DNA from: Caloramator sp. E03
Lineage (GTDB): Bacteria > Bacillota > Clostridia > Clostridiales > Caloramatoraceae
Direction of reading: 5' to 3'
NCBI RefSeq assembly: GCF_006016075.1
Contig: NZ_CP040093.1
Span: forward strand, 1,116,001-1,180,000
Length of the DNA stretch: 64,000 nucleotides
In this document: positions 28,443 to 37,104 of the stretch, one piece after another
Numbering within the stretch: position 1 is the first letter of the stretch
How the letters are laid out: each line of letters starts with the position of its first letter
The notes under the pieces: model-generated
Databases searched by the model: none
The model's input: only the letters and a program-made list of their open reading frames with translations
What the model was told of the DNA's origin: nothing
Program-made: the position numbers and the translations under genes

Positions 28443-30110
28443 ATGATTAGCTATAGTAATGAAAGGGTATCTTACAAAGATACCCTTATTTCGAAATTAA
28501 AAGAAAATATAATATTTATTCTTTTATATGCAATAATAATAACCTTTATATTATGGCCAATAATATCAGTAATTTTAAACAGCATATTTATAGATGGGCG
28601 TTTTTCTCTTGAGGCCTATAAACAGCTGACATTAAAGAGCACAAAACTTTTGTACAATAGCTTTTTAGTAGCAGCTTTATCTACTTTTTTTGCAATAATC
28701 ATATCTATAATTATTGCAATTTATATGACACAAATAAAAGGCATTTTAAAAAAATTTATATATATACTTTTACTTATAAGCATGATATCCCCACCCTATG
28801 TAGACTCTCTTTCCTTTATAATACTTTTTGGTAAAAGAGGGCTTATAACCTATAGAGTTCTTCATCTTCACTTAAATCCTTATGGTTTTATTGGTATTGT
28901 TATTATGGAAACTTTAGCCCATATTCCAAGGGCAGCACTTTTAATAATTATAGCAATGAAGTCAATAGAAAAGAATTTAATTAACGCATCAAAAGATTTA
29001 GGAGGAGACGACCTTAGCACATTATTCTCAATAGTTATTCCTATGGCAAAGTCTAGTATTATAGCAGCCTCACTTATATGCTTCGTTACAAGCCTCTCTG
29101 ACTTTGGTACACCTATTGTAATAGGAGGAGGATTTAATGTTTTAGCAACGGAAGCATATCTTAATATAACAGGGGTTAGCAATATACCCTTAGCCTCAGC
29201 TATGAGCATTTTTTTACTAATCCCTTCTCTTATTTTGTTTATAATTTATAGGAAACAGATGATGCAAAATAAAGTATATTCCTATCAGATAGTTGATTCT
29301 TCAAACAGCTCTGAAGCAAATAATCTTAATTTGCCAATATATATTAAATCTATTATCATATTTATTACTTTCTTTTTTGTATCAATAGTAATTTTAAAAT
29401 ATGCTACTATTTTAGCTGGAAGTTTTGCAACTTTTAATAGTGGAAAGGTTGGCTTTACACTCGATTATTTTAAAGAAATAGACAGGGCAAAACTATTAAG
29501 TTTTAAGAGAAGTCTTTACTATTCCTTCACGGCTGCAATAGCAGGAAGTATAATAGGAATACTACTATCTTATGTAGTTGAAAGAAATAAATTAAAAGGG
29601 GCTGCATTTTTAGATTTTACAGCAACTCTTCCCTATATGATGCCGGGAACCTTGTTTGGAATAGCGTATATTTTAGCTTTTAAAAATCCTCCTTTAGTAC
29701 TTATTGGTACAAGCTCAATAGTTATTTTAAATTGCATTTTTAAGCAGCTTCCAATGAGCTCAAAGGCAGGTTCTGCAGTTTTAAGCCAGCAAAGCCCTGA
29801 AATTGAAAACGCTGCTAAAGACTTAGGTGCAAATAACTTTTACATGCTAAAGGATATAATATTCCCTATACTAAAGCCTGCATTTGTAACAAGCTTTGTT
29901 AATATTTTTTCTTCAACTATGGTAACTATAGGTGCTTTAATATTCCTCGTTTCACCTGGCAAAGAGGTTGCAACGGTTCAGCTCTTTAGTGCAATAAAAG
30001 AAGGAAATCTTGGAGTTGGATGTGTTTTAGCAAATATGATTATATTTGCTACTATAATAATAAACCTTTCAGTTTCATCGCTTTTAAAGCTACAATTCTC
30101 CAAGGAGTGA
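28443..30110 (+). CDS. Fe(III)-type ABC transporter permease, fused double domain
   Basis: 555-aa inner-membrane permease with two tandem BPD_transp_1 domains, as in FbpB/AfuB. About 12 transmembrane helices are expected. Two EAA loops contact the ATPase: NLINASKDLGGDDLSTLFSI (near residue 180) and EIENAAKDLGANNFYMLKDI (near residue 460). GAGGG lies 5 nt before the ATG at 28443; the earlier ATG at 28431 lacks a site. Between the binding-protein and ATPase genes. Confidence 0.9.
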   Translation: MISYSNERVSYKDTLISKLKENIIFILLYAIIITFILWPIISVILNSIFIDGRFSLEAYKQLTLKSTKLLYNSFLVAALSTFFAIIISIIIAIYMTQIKGILKKFIYILLLISMISPPYVDSLSFIILFGKRGLITYRVLHLHLNPYGFIGIVIMETLAHIPRAALLIIIAMKSIEKNLINASKDLGGDDLSTLFSIVIPMAKSSIIAASLICFVTSLSDFGTPIVIGGGFNVLATEAYLNITGVSNIPLASAMSIFLLIPSLILFIIYRKQMMQNKVYSYQIVDSSNSSEANNLNLPIYIKSIIIFITFFFVSIVILKYATILAGSFATFNSGKVGFTLDYFKEIDRAKLLSFKRSLYYSFTAAIAGSIIGILLSYVVERNKLKGAAFLDFTATLPYMMPGTLFGIAYILAFKNPPLVLIGTSSIVILNCIFKQLPMSSKAGSAVLSQQSPEIENAAKDLGANNFYMLKDIIFPILKPAFVTSFVNIFSSTMVTIGALIFLVSPGKEVATVQLFSAIKEGNLGVGCVLANMIIFATIIINLSVSSLLKLQFSKE

Positions 30111-30114
30111 TATA

Positions 30115-31041
30115 ATGTTTGTAAACATTAATAATATAAGTAAAAGATACGGAAATAAAACAGTAGTTGATAACTTTAACCTTAAAATAAACAAGGGAGA
30201 ATTAATATCAATTCTTGGGCCAAGCGGCTGCGGGAAAACAACTACTCTAAAAATGTTAGGCGGTTTTTGTGATGTAGACAGTGGGGAAATTTTTATAGAC
30301 GGCGTAAATATTACAAATCTTCCTCCTAACCTAAGACCAACAGCAACGGTTTTTCAAAACTATGCTCTTTTCCCTAATATGAACGTTATTAAAAACGTAA
30401 TTTATGGGCTGAAATTTAAAAAGATTAGCAGGCAGGAGGCTTTAAAATTAGGAGAAGAAATTCTAAAAGTAGTAGGGCTTTCTGAATATAAGAATTTTGA
30501 AATAAATAAACTGAGCGGAGGACAAATGCAAAGGGTTGCCCTTGCAAGAGCACTTATTCTAAATCCTAAAGTGCTGCTTTTAGACGAGCCTTTAAGCAAT
30601 CTTGATGCAAAGCTTAGAGTAAAAATGAGGGAAGAAATAAAGGATATTCAAAATAAGTTTGGTGTAACTATGATTTTTGTAACCCACGATCAGGAAGAGG
30701 CATTGAGTATATCAGATAGAATTGTTGTAATGAATGAAGGAAAAATTGAGCAGGTAGGAACGCCACAGGAGATTTACAAAAATCCATCGAGCATATACGT
30801 TGCAGATTTTATAGGCAGAATTAATTTAATAGAATTAGATGGTAAAAAGGAAATCCTTCGCCCAGAGCAATTCATAATAAATAGAGAAAAAGGGCAATTT
30901 GAAGGTAAGATTCACAGCAAACAATTCAAGGGAGCCTATACTACCTACTTTATAAATTCAAACTTAGGCAAAATACAGGTAGATAGTTTAAATGACGAAA
31001 ACTTCTCCGTTGGAGATAAGGTTTATTTATCAGTAAAATAA
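30115..31041 (+). CDS. Fe(III)/polyamine-type ABC transporter ATPase
   Basis: 308-aa ATPase of the FbpC/PotA group. Walker A GPSGCGKTTT, Q-loop FQNYALFPNM, signature LSGGQMQRVALARAL, Walker B VLLLDEPLSNLD and switch His in VTHDQEEA. The C-terminal regulatory (TOBE-like) part is short, about 70 residues. AAGGAG lies upstream and 4 nt separate it from the permease stop. Last gene before the terminator at 31049. Confidence 0.92.
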   Translation: MFVNINNISKRYGNKTVVDNFNLKINKGELISILGPSGCGKTTTLKMLGGFCDVDSGEIFIDGVNITNLPPNLRPTATVFQNYALFPNMNVIKNVIYGLKFKKISRQEALKLGEEILKVVGLSEYKNFEINKLSGGQMQRVALARALILNPKVLLLDEPLSNLDAKLRVKMREEIKDIQNKFGVTMIFVTHDQEEALSISDRIVVMNEGKIEQVGTPQEIYKNPSSIYVADFIGRINLIELDGKKEILRPEQFIINREKGQFEGKIHSKQFKGAYTTYFINSNLGKIQVDSLNDENFSVGDKVYLSVK

Positions 31042-31048
31042 AATATTT

Positions 31049-31077
31049 AAAGGGCAGATTTCATCTGCCCTTTATTG
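31049..31077 (+). terminator. Terminator of the Fe(III)-type importer operon
   Basis: AAAGGGCAGA / TCTGCCCTTT, 10 bp, 5-nt loop, followed by ATTGC. Confidence 0.85.
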
Positions 31078-31142
31078 CTGATTGAGTTTTTTAAGTTTTT
31101 TGTTTGCAATTATTGCCTTAACATCAGCAGCTTATTTTATTT

Positions 31143-31337
31143 TCATATTTTTAGGGCGCCATGAGGACAAACATTGACGCACTTTCCACAGCCCACACAT
31201 TTTTCTTCATTTATTACTACATTCCCTGAAAAGAGACCTGTCTTTTTAAATTCTATGGCAGCAACTGGACATACTCTTTTTGCTGCACAAAATGGTGAAC
31301 TGTCGCATCTATCCTTTAAAAGCTTTACCTTTTTCAT
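31143..31337 (-). CDS. Small ferredoxin-like 4Fe-4S protein
   Basis: 64-aa iron-sulfur protein. The C-terminal half has the classic CVGCGKCVNVCP cluster motif and the N-terminal half has RCDSSPFCAAKRVCPVAAI, a spaced second Cys set. The start is the ATG at 31337 with AAGGAGGG upstream; the frame is open to 31427, but that would run through the operator. It is single, with a CsoR-like palindrome 17 bp before the start, so expression is probably controlled by a metal or sulfur sensor. Electron-transfer partner unknown. Confidence 0.85.
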   Translation of the reverse strand: MKKVKLLKDRCDSSPFCAAKRVCPVAAIEFKKTGLFSGNVVINEEKCVGCGKCVNVCPHGALKI

Positions 31338-31353
31338 ATTATCCCTCCTTCTA

Positions 31354-31372
31354 TATACCCCCATAGGGTATA
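31354..31372. promoter_or_regulatory. CsoR/CstR-like operator upstream of the ferredoxin gene
   Basis: TATACCCCCATAGGGTATA, a palindrome with TATACCC and GGGTATA arms. Such arms are bound by CsoR-family copper or persulfide sensors. The same arrangement lies at 36876-36894 before the FmdB-type gene. Confidence 0.65.
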
Positions 31373-31455
31373 TAGAAATTATATACGCTTTTAAATCTAA
31401 TGTCAAGATGAAAAATGCTAAGCCCAATACTATTAAGAGTTTTTAAAATTCTTAT

Positions 31456-31707
31456 TCATAGAACCATATATGCAAAAGCACCTGCAAAGGGGCTTAATAC
31501 TATGTTAGGAACTGCGTTTACAGCAAATAAAGTCTCCATCAAAAGTTTTGAGCCTGTTAATTCATATACCATCCAGGCATAGGCAATTGCATCAATTGAA
31601 TCTCCAAATCTTGATATTGAGTAGGCTATCAGCTTAATCATAAAGCTTTTATATTGAAGCAAATCCTTTATCCCTACATTATTTCTTTCAATTGCGGCAT
31701 TTTCCAT
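31456..31707 (-). pseudogene. Truncated MFS transporter (N-terminus only)
   Basis: 83 codons that match the start of major-facilitator exporters: IAYSISRFGDSIDAIAYAWM and LFAVNAVPNIVLSPFAG, i.e. transmembrane helices 1 and 2. The frame then ends in AYMVL at a stop, and the remaining ~320 residues are absent. It lies 16 bp downstream of an 82-aa gene and starts with GGGGTGA upstream of the ATG at 31707. A 3' deletion joining to the ferredoxin locus is the likely history. Confidence 0.7.
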
Positions 31708-31722
31708 AAATTTCACCCCAAA

Positions 31723-31971
31723 TCATAACCATACTTCAACTTCTGTCCCATCGGCAGAGTGAACATCTACTATTTTAAGTCCTTTATACTCTTTTAAAAT
31801 ATTAAAGGATTGGTTTAGTAAATCGAAATCGATAGCTTCAATATATTTTGTAATTTCCTTATTAAAAGTTTCCTTCTTTATATATACTTTAAGTGCTAAC
31901 TTGGCAAATGCCATTGGAATATAAATTGGGACTTTACATTTTAACCCCTGGGTTTTTATCATAATCTTCAT
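31723..31971 (-). CDS. Small protein paralogous to SHOCT-like partner C-terminus
   Basis: 82-aa protein of unknown function. The end, LKIVDVHSADGTEVEVWL, is clearly related to the end of the preceding gene product (GKIVDIKSDKGDIVEISIE), and both have a PVKFVK/IPMAFAK-like segment. The shared C-terminal domain suggests duplication. GGTGG ribosome binding site overlaps the stop of the SHOCT-like gene, so the two are in one operon. Confidence 0.65.
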   Translation of the reverse strand: MKIMIKTQGLKCKVPIYIPMAFAKLALKVYIKKETFNKEITKYIEAIDFDLLNQSFNILKEYKGLKIVDVHSADGTEVEVWL

Positions 31972-31979
31972 ATAGCCAC

Positions 31980-32348
31980 CTACTCTATGCTAATCTCAAC
32001 AATATCTCCCTTATCTGATTTGATATCAACAATTTTACCCTCTAATCCTGAATCAATAGCTCCAATAATTTCGTCAAAATCAACATCCTTTAAGCTCTCA
32101 TTTTCAACTTCAATTGGAAGTTTTTTAGTAAGTTTCAATACAGATTTTACAAACTTCACTGGAATAGTTATATTTACATTGTCACCTTTCTCAGATAAAA
32201 CTTTTACTCTTAACATTTTTTGATTATTATTTTTTACTTCAGGTAGTGCTTCATTATTTTTTAAAGCATTAATTATCTCTGCAGCTTTTTCTGAGCTAAT
32301 CTTTCCTTCCTCAACCATCTTTAAAACTCTTATAATCTCATCACTCAT
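31980..32348 (-). CDS. SHOCT-like domain protein
   Basis: 122-aa protein with an N-terminal short helical SHOCT-like motif (VLKMVEEGKISSEKAAEIINAL), a basic/Asn linker and a small alpha/beta C-terminal domain. Such proteins are often encoded directly behind DUF2089 regulators, as here. The start is the ATG at 32348 with AAGGGGG upstream; an in-frame ATG at 32369 overlapping the DUF2089 stop has no site. Function unknown, possibly regulation of the membrane genes next to it. Confidence 0.7.
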   Translation of the reverse strand: MSDEIIRVLKMVEEGKISSEKAAEIINALKNNEALPEVKNNNQKMLRVKVLSEKGDNVNITIPVKFVKSVLKLTKKLPIEVENESLKDVDFDEIIGAIDSGLEGKIVDIKSDKGDIVEISIE

Positions 32349-32361
32349 TTTAAAAACCCCC

Positions 32362-32724
32362 TTATTCATTTAACATTTTTATAGCATCATCAGGTGATAT
32401 CTCACCATTTTCAAGCATATTAATAATATCGCTTTTGTTTGAGCTTTTTTGTTTTGGAATTGAATATCCAAGGGCCTCAATCACATCGTCAAGCTTTGCC
32501 CTGACCGTTGGATAGGAAATTCCAAGCTCCTTTTCAACATCTTTAATATTTCCTCTGTTTTTTATAAACACTTCAGCAAAATATAGCTGCTCACTATTTA
32601 AATTCAAAAAACTTGTAAGTTCAAAATCGTTTTCAATAATAGTGTTGCATTTTGAGCATTGAAGCCTTTTAACTCTAAGGCTTGAGCTGCAAACTGGGCA
32701 TTTTGTGATTAGTTTATATGCCAT
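32362..32724 (-). CDS. DUF2089-family regulator
   Basis: 120-aa protein. An N-terminal zinc ribbon (CPVCSSSLRVKRLQCSKC) is followed by a sigma-70-region-4-like helix-turn-helix (NIKDVEKELGISYPTVRAKL) and a C-terminal SHOCT-like helix pair (LENGEISPDDAIKMLNE). Architecture and length fit DUF2089 transcription factors. It is the first gene of an operon with a clear promoter at 32747-32775 and probably autoregulates it. Confidence 0.85.
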   Translation of the reverse strand: MAYKLITKCPVCSSSLRVKRLQCSKCNTIIENDFELTSFLNLNSEQLYFAEVFIKNRGNIKDVEKELGISYPTVRAKLDDVIEALGYSIPKQKSSNKSDIINMLENGEISPDDAIKMLNE

Positions 32725-32746
32725 ATTTTTCTACCTCCTTATTTAC

Positions 32747-32775
32747 AGTATAATATATATGTTTAATTATTTCAA
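32747..32775 (-). promoter_or_regulatory. Promoter of the DUF2089 operon
   Basis: Minus strand: TTGAAA (32775-32770), 17-bp spacer, TATACT (32752-32747). AAGGAGG and the ATG follow. Confidence 0.7.
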
Positions 32776-32912
32776 TATCTATATTAATTTTTTTAATAAT
32801 TATCTAGATATATTTTAATTATTTTAATTTAAATTTTAATATTTGATTTTTGTGGGCAATTCTCAATGCCTCAGGTGCCACCTAATGGTAAAAACAAAAT
32901 ATGTCTTTTTGG

Positions 32913-33004
32913 GGGACGGTTACTTATTATCTATACTCAGTTATTATTAATCCTCCCCCCTATATCAAAAATATTATATCTTGTGTTAAATAAGTAACCG
33001 TCCC
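32913..33004. repeat. Inverted pair of REP-like units
   Basis: GGGACGGTTACTTATT (32913-32928) and AATAAGTAACCGTCCC (32989-33004) are exact inverse copies 60 bp apart, a minimal BIME-like pair. Nothing else is seen in 32776-33040. Confidence 0.88.
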
Positions 33005-33042
33005 TATATGTTGACAAGCTATCGTCATATTAGGGCAACTAA

Positions 33043-33069
33043 AAAAAGGCTGCGATTTGCAGCCTTTTT
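33043..33069 (-). terminator. Terminator of the P-type ATPase gene
   Basis: AAAAAGGCTGC / GCAGCCTTTTT, 11 bp, 5-nt loop, followed on the minus strand by TTTAGTTGCC. Confidence 0.9.
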
Positions 33070-33070
33070 C

Positions 33071-35785
33071 TTATCTATATATCTTTCTTTTTATAACCTT
33101 GTAAATTTCACCGGATACAAAGGGTATTGCACAGAACATTAAAATTACCGTCCAATCCCAAAGGGTAAGATATACTGTCTGGAATATAGGTCTTAAGAAT
33201 GGAATATAAATTACAGCAAACAAAAGAAGTAATGAGAAGATAGATGCATATACAAGTATCTTATTTGTAAATACGCCTATCTTAAATATAGTGAACCTTT
33301 CTGAACGGCTAGAGTAAGACCTTATAAGTTCTGCCGTAATCAATGTTGCAAAGGCATAGGTTCTTGCAAAGCTTAAATGTTCTGGATTCGTTAAATAATC
33401 TGGATATCTATTAAGTCCTATAAAATAAGCACCAAGAACAGCAACAACAAGTGCTATACTTTGAACCGCAATTCCTATTATCATTGATCTATCAAGTATT
33501 GGCTCCTTTGCACTTCTTGGCTTTAAGTCCATAATATCAGGCTCTCCCTTTTCTGTACCAAGGGCTAATGCTGGGAAGCTGTCAGTTACAAGGTTTAGCC
33601 ACAAAAGCTGTATTGGAACAAGTGGAGTTGGATATCCAAAGAGCATGCTTAAAAATACAATCAGTATCTCACCAACGTTGCAGGATAACAAGAAAAATAC
33701 AAACTTTCTTATATTGCTATATATTATTCTTCCTTCCTCAACAGCAGAAACTATGCTGGCAAAGTTATCATCAGTTAAAACTATATCTGCTGTTCCCTTT
33801 GCAACATCCGTTCCAGTAATCCCCATAGCAACCCCTATATCTGAACGCTTAAGGGCCATAGCATCGTTTACTCCATCGCCGGTCATAGCAGCTATGTGGC
33901 CATTCTTCTTTAGAGCATCAACAATTCTTACCTTATGTTCAGGAGAAACCCTTGCATATACGCTTGTTGTTTCAACTCTTTTTATAAGCTCTTCATCGGA
34001 CATATTATCAAGTTCATGACCAGTTAAAACACCGTCACCTTCATTCATAAGCTTTAAATCCTTTGCAATTGCAACTGCTGTATCCTTATAGTCCCCAGTT
34101 ATCATAACCGGTTTTATTCCTGCACGTCTACAAAGGCTTATTGAATCCTTAACTTCAGTCCTTGGTGGATCAATCATGCCCATAAGCCCTACGAATATCA
34201 TATCCTTTTCTATAGTATCAGAGGATATTATTTTAGGCATTTCACCATACTCTCTATATGCAAAGGCAAGTACACGAAGGGCACTTTTTGCAAAGCTACT
34301 GTTTGCCCTTTTTATTTCATTTCTCATATCATCATTTAATTCTACAACTTTACCATTTAAATGAATCTTAGAGCATCTATCAAGTACAATATCAGGTGCA
34401 CCCTTTGTAAAAGATACTATACCTTCTATGAATTCCTCATGAAATGTCGTCATCATCTTTCTATCTGAATCAAAGGGAATCTCCCGAATTCTTGGATATA
34501 AATTATTAAGTTCACTTTTTAAAAGTCCTGCCTTCTCCCCAACTACTATTAAGGCTCCTTCAGTAGGATCTCCTACAATTCCAAACTTACCATCATCTTT
34601 TTTGCTTAAAGATGCATCACTGCACAAAGTTCCAATTGAAAATAAAAGCTTAAAATCAGGAATTTCTAAAACGTTTATCTTTTCTCCATCTTTTATAAAA
34701 TCCCCTGCAGGATTATAACCCTTTCCTGTTACATCTATGAATTTTCCACCTGAATAGGCCTTTACAACTGTCATTTCATTCTGGGTTAGTGTTCCAGTTT
34801 TATCAGAGCATATTACATCAACACATCCTAAGGTTTCAACAGCAAGAAGCTTTCTAACGATTGCATTTCTCTCTACCATCCTCTTCATTCCAAGAGCAAG
34901 AACAATTGTAACAACTGCAGGAAGCCCTTCCGGTATTGCCGCAACTGCAAGACTTACGGCTACCATAAACATCTCAATTAAAGAACCTCCCCTTATTATC
35001 CCTTCAGCAAAAACAACAGCACATATACCAAGGCAGGCAATTCCAAGCCATTTTCCAAGCTGGTCAAGCTTTTGCTGAAGAGGAGTCTTTTCATCCTCTA
35101 TATTTTGAATTTTATCTGCTATCTTTCCAATTTCTGTTTTATGGCCTGTACCTACTACTATACCTTTTCCTCTTCCATAAGAAACTGTAGTACTCATATA
35201 TGCCATGTTAGCTCTGTCTCCAAGGCTAACATCTTTATCTAAAACTTTTTTTGCATCCTTCTCAACAGGTACTGATTCACCAGTTAAAGAAGATTCTTCT
35301 ATTTTAAGATTATGGCTCTCAACAATTCTAATGTCAGCAGGTATTATATCTCCTGCTTCAATTATTATAACATCCCCTGGAACAAGCATTTTTGCAGGAA
35401 GCACTTGAACTTTACCATCCCTAAAAACTTTAGCATTAGGCGATGACATTTTTTTTAGAGCCTGAAGTGCTTTTTCTGCCTTTCCCTCCTGCATTACTCC
35501 TAGTATTGCATTTATAATAACTATCGCAATAATTACTATTGAATCTGTTATCTCTCCCATAGCAGCTGATACAATACTTGCAGCAATTAAAATAATAACA
35601 AGAAAATCTTTAAACTGATCTAAAATTTTTTGAAAAAGCGATTGCTCTTCCTTTTCTTTCAGTTCGTTATAACCATATTTTTCAATAAGATCCCTTGCCT
35701 TATCTGATGTCAAACCAACTGAAAGACTTACAGATAGTTCCTTTGATATCTCGTCTACAGTTTTGCTGTGCCAATTATTTTGCAT
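33071..35785 (-). CDS. Calcium-transporting P-type ATPase
   Basis: 904-aa P2-type cation ATPase exporting Ca2+ by the phospho-Asp cycle. N-terminal cation ATPase domain, actuator motif SLTGESVPVEK, TM4 ion-binding PEGLPAVVT, phosphorylation site CSDKTGTLTQNE, nucleotide-binding KGAPDIVLDRC, hinge MTGDGVNDAMALKRSDIGVAMG and a C-terminal block of transmembrane helices (PLVPIQLLWLNLVTDSFPALA). PEGL plus the C-terminal cation domain point to the Ca2+ (SERCA/PMCA-like) group. GAGGAGG lies upstream of the ATG. Single gene with its own promoter and terminator. Confidence 0.94.
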   Translation of the reverse strand: MQNNWHSKTVDEISKELSVSLSVGLTSDKARDLIEKYGYNELKEKEEQSLFQKILDQFKDFLVIILIAASIVSAAMGEITDSIVIIAIVIINAILGVMQEGKAEKALQALKKMSSPNAKVFRDGKVQVLPAKMLVPGDVIIIEAGDIIPADIRIVESHNLKIEESSLTGESVPVEKDAKKVLDKDVSLGDRANMAYMSTTVSYGRGKGIVVGTGHKTEIGKIADKIQNIEDEKTPLQQKLDQLGKWLGIACLGICAVVFAEGIIRGGSLIEMFMVAVSLAVAAIPEGLPAVVTIVLALGMKRMVERNAIVRKLLAVETLGCVDVICSDKTGTLTQNEMTVVKAYSGGKFIDVTGKGYNPAGDFIKDGEKINVLEIPDFKLLFSIGTLCSDASLSKKDDGKFGIVGDPTEGALIVVGEKAGLLKSELNNLYPRIREIPFDSDRKMMTTFHEEFIEGIVSFTKGAPDIVLDRCSKIHLNGKVVELNDDMRNEIKRANSSFAKSALRVLAFAYREYGEMPKIISSDTIEKDMIFVGLMGMIDPPRTEVKDSISLCRRAGIKPVMITGDYKDTAVAIAKDLKLMNEGDGVLTGHELDNMSDEELIKRVETTSVYARVSPEHKVRIVDALKKNGHIAAMTGDGVNDAMALKRSDIGVAMGITGTDVAKGTADIVLTDDNFASIVSAVEEGRIIYSNIRKFVFFLLSCNVGEILIVFLSMLFGYPTPLVPIQLLWLNLVTDSFPALALGTEKGEPDIMDLKPRSAKEPILDRSMIIGIAVQSIALVVAVLGAYFIGLNRYPDYLTNPEHLSFARTYAFATLITAELIRSYSSRSERFTIFKIGVFTNKILVYASIFSLLLLFAVIYIPFLRPIFQTVYLTLWDWTVILMFCAIPFVSGEIYKVIKRKIYR

Positions 35786-35823
35786 TTTTATCCTCCTCTA
35801 TTAAATTTATGTATTGCCTTTAT

Positions 35824-35852
35824 ATAATATCATAATATATAATTATTTTCAA
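35824..35852 (-). promoter_or_regulatory. Promoter of the P-type ATPase gene
   Basis: Minus strand: TTGAAA (35852-35847), 17-bp spacer, TATTAT (35829-35824). Confidence 0.65.
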
Positions 35853-35913
35853 CATGTTATGCGTTATTTTATACCACATATAAAAATTTTAAATTTTATT
35901 TAGTTTATTATGC

Positions 35914-36001
35914 ATTTTAATAAGTTCAATATGTAAAGATGTAATTTGTATGTTTAAATAGAAAGAATATAAAAATCTTAAAGGTTCTAACTTATTAAAA
36001 T
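35914..36001. other. AT-rich inverted repeat upstream of the ATPase
   Basis: Perfect 13-bp arms ATTTTAATAAGTT and AACTTATTAAAAT, 62 nt apart, upstream of the ATPase promoter. A degenerate REP-like unit, GGGACAGTTATTTATT, follows at 36088-36103, and an AGCCTGTAA/TTACAGGCT hairpin at 36176-36203. No gene is seen in 35853-36682. Confidence 0.4.
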
Positions 36002-36256
36002 TGATGAAGATATTATAACCCTTCTAAGGGATAGCATTACTAAAAACAAAAAAATTATACCAACTTTATTAGCATTAGCGTTTAGTGGGGACAGTTATTT
36101 ATTTATTAACTTATAAGAAATAATATTTAACCAATCCTCAAGCTATATATATTTTAAATATCCAAAAAATTCTAAAGCCTGTAACCTTCTTCGATTACAG
36201 GCTAATAATAAACATATTTCATTATAAATTTTAAATTAGCGCTTGAAAATTTGAAA

Positions 36257-36352
36257 GTTTCAATTCCAACATGGTCCGATTAAAACTCAAAAGAAATATG
36301 TTGGGAAGGGGAGATATTACCTGTTTCAATTCCAACATGGCTCGATTAAAAC
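36257..36352 (+). CRISPR. Two-repeat CRISPR relic with one spacer
   Basis: Two 30-bp repeats (36257-36286 and 36323-36352), both starting GTTTCAATTCCAACATGG and ending CGATTAAAAC. They differ at two adjacent positions (TC versus CT before CGATT). They enclose one 36-bp spacer (36287-36322). Repeat length, GTTTCAATTCC start and ATTAAAAC end match clostridial subtype I-B/III repeats. No cas gene lies in the window, so this is an orphan or decayed array. Confidence 0.85.
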
Positions 36353-36410
36353 CCGTTGCGGTAGCCTTGATTTTCAAGGCCTGCTAGGGTTAAAATATAA
36401 AAATTTCGCT

Positions 36411-36460
36411 GTAAACCTCCAGTCGTTAAAAGTGGACGGGAGGTTTACAAACTTTTTTAC
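36411..36460 (+). terminator. Hairpin behind the CRISPR relic
   Basis: GTAAACCTCC (36411-36420) / GGAGGTTTAC (36439-36448), 10 bp, then AAACTTTTTTACTC. It could end a transcript through the array. Confidence 0.55.
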
Positions 36461-36655
36461 TCATTATTGATATTATACAATCATCTGTTTAATTTAATAA
36501 ACTTTTTTAAAGAATTTTATTTAAAGAATAATCCAACCACGGTTATTTTCCTCAGCAATGTCATCCGGAGGAAAAATCCCAGAGAATTATACTCTTAAGC
36601 TACTTGGAAAAGATACTTTACAGTCCTCAATTTATAAATTTCTCAATAATAATTT

Positions 36656-36672
36656 AAAGGCACCGCCTTTTT
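36656..36672 (-). terminator. Short hairpin downstream of FmdB-type gene
   Basis: AAAGGC/GCCTTT around ACC, with T-rich sequence on both sides. Weak. Confidence 0.35.
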
Positions 36673-36682
36673 AGTGAGAACC

Positions 36683-36862
36683 TCATCCACAGCTGCTTTT
36701 ATGCGATACTGGTACAGATGAGGATGAATTTAATCTGTGTGGTAGCTTCTTTTCTACCTTATTGCTTTTGCATTTTGGACAAGCAACCTTTTCATCCGCA
36801 GTTCTTACAAGCTCCTCAAAAATGTTACCGCATTCAAGACATTTATAATTAAAAAGTGGCAT
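36683..36862 (-). CDS. FmdB-family zinc-ribbon protein
   Basis: 59-aa protein starting MPLFNYKCLECGNIFEELV, with the second Cys pair in KVACPKCKSNKVEK. This is the FmdB/'putative regulatory protein' zinc ribbon. The C-terminus is Ser-rich and ends in CG. The start is the ATG at 36862 with GGAGGTGAG upstream; the longer frame to 36940 would cross the palindromic operator. The CsoR-like operator 14 bp upstream suggests co-regulation with the ferredoxin at 31143. Confidence 0.82.
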   Translation of the reverse strand: MPLFNYKCLECGNIFEELVRTADEKVACPKCKSNKVEKKLPHRLNSSSSVPVSHKSSCG

Positions 36863-36875
36863 TCTCTCACCTCCG

Positions 36876-36894
36876 TATACCCTATATGGGTATA
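36876..36894. promoter_or_regulatory. CsoR/CstR-like operator upstream of the FmdB-type gene
   Basis: TATACCCTATATGGGTATA, the same arms and 5-bp centre as the site at 31354-31372. Confidence 0.65.
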
Positions 36895-37104
36895 TTATAT
36901 AACGAGGAAAATTTAAAATCAATATGAGCATAAATGCCAATTCAATTAAACATAATAAATAAAATGCTTTATGCTCAGCTATACAAAATTATCAACTGAA
37001 TTTTTCTCCCTACCTATTATGCTTTTAGATAGCCACTTCTTTTCCCAGGAAGAAAAGATTATAACGGAGTCCTCGTCTGACTTTATAAGCTACAGACAAT
37101 CCGA

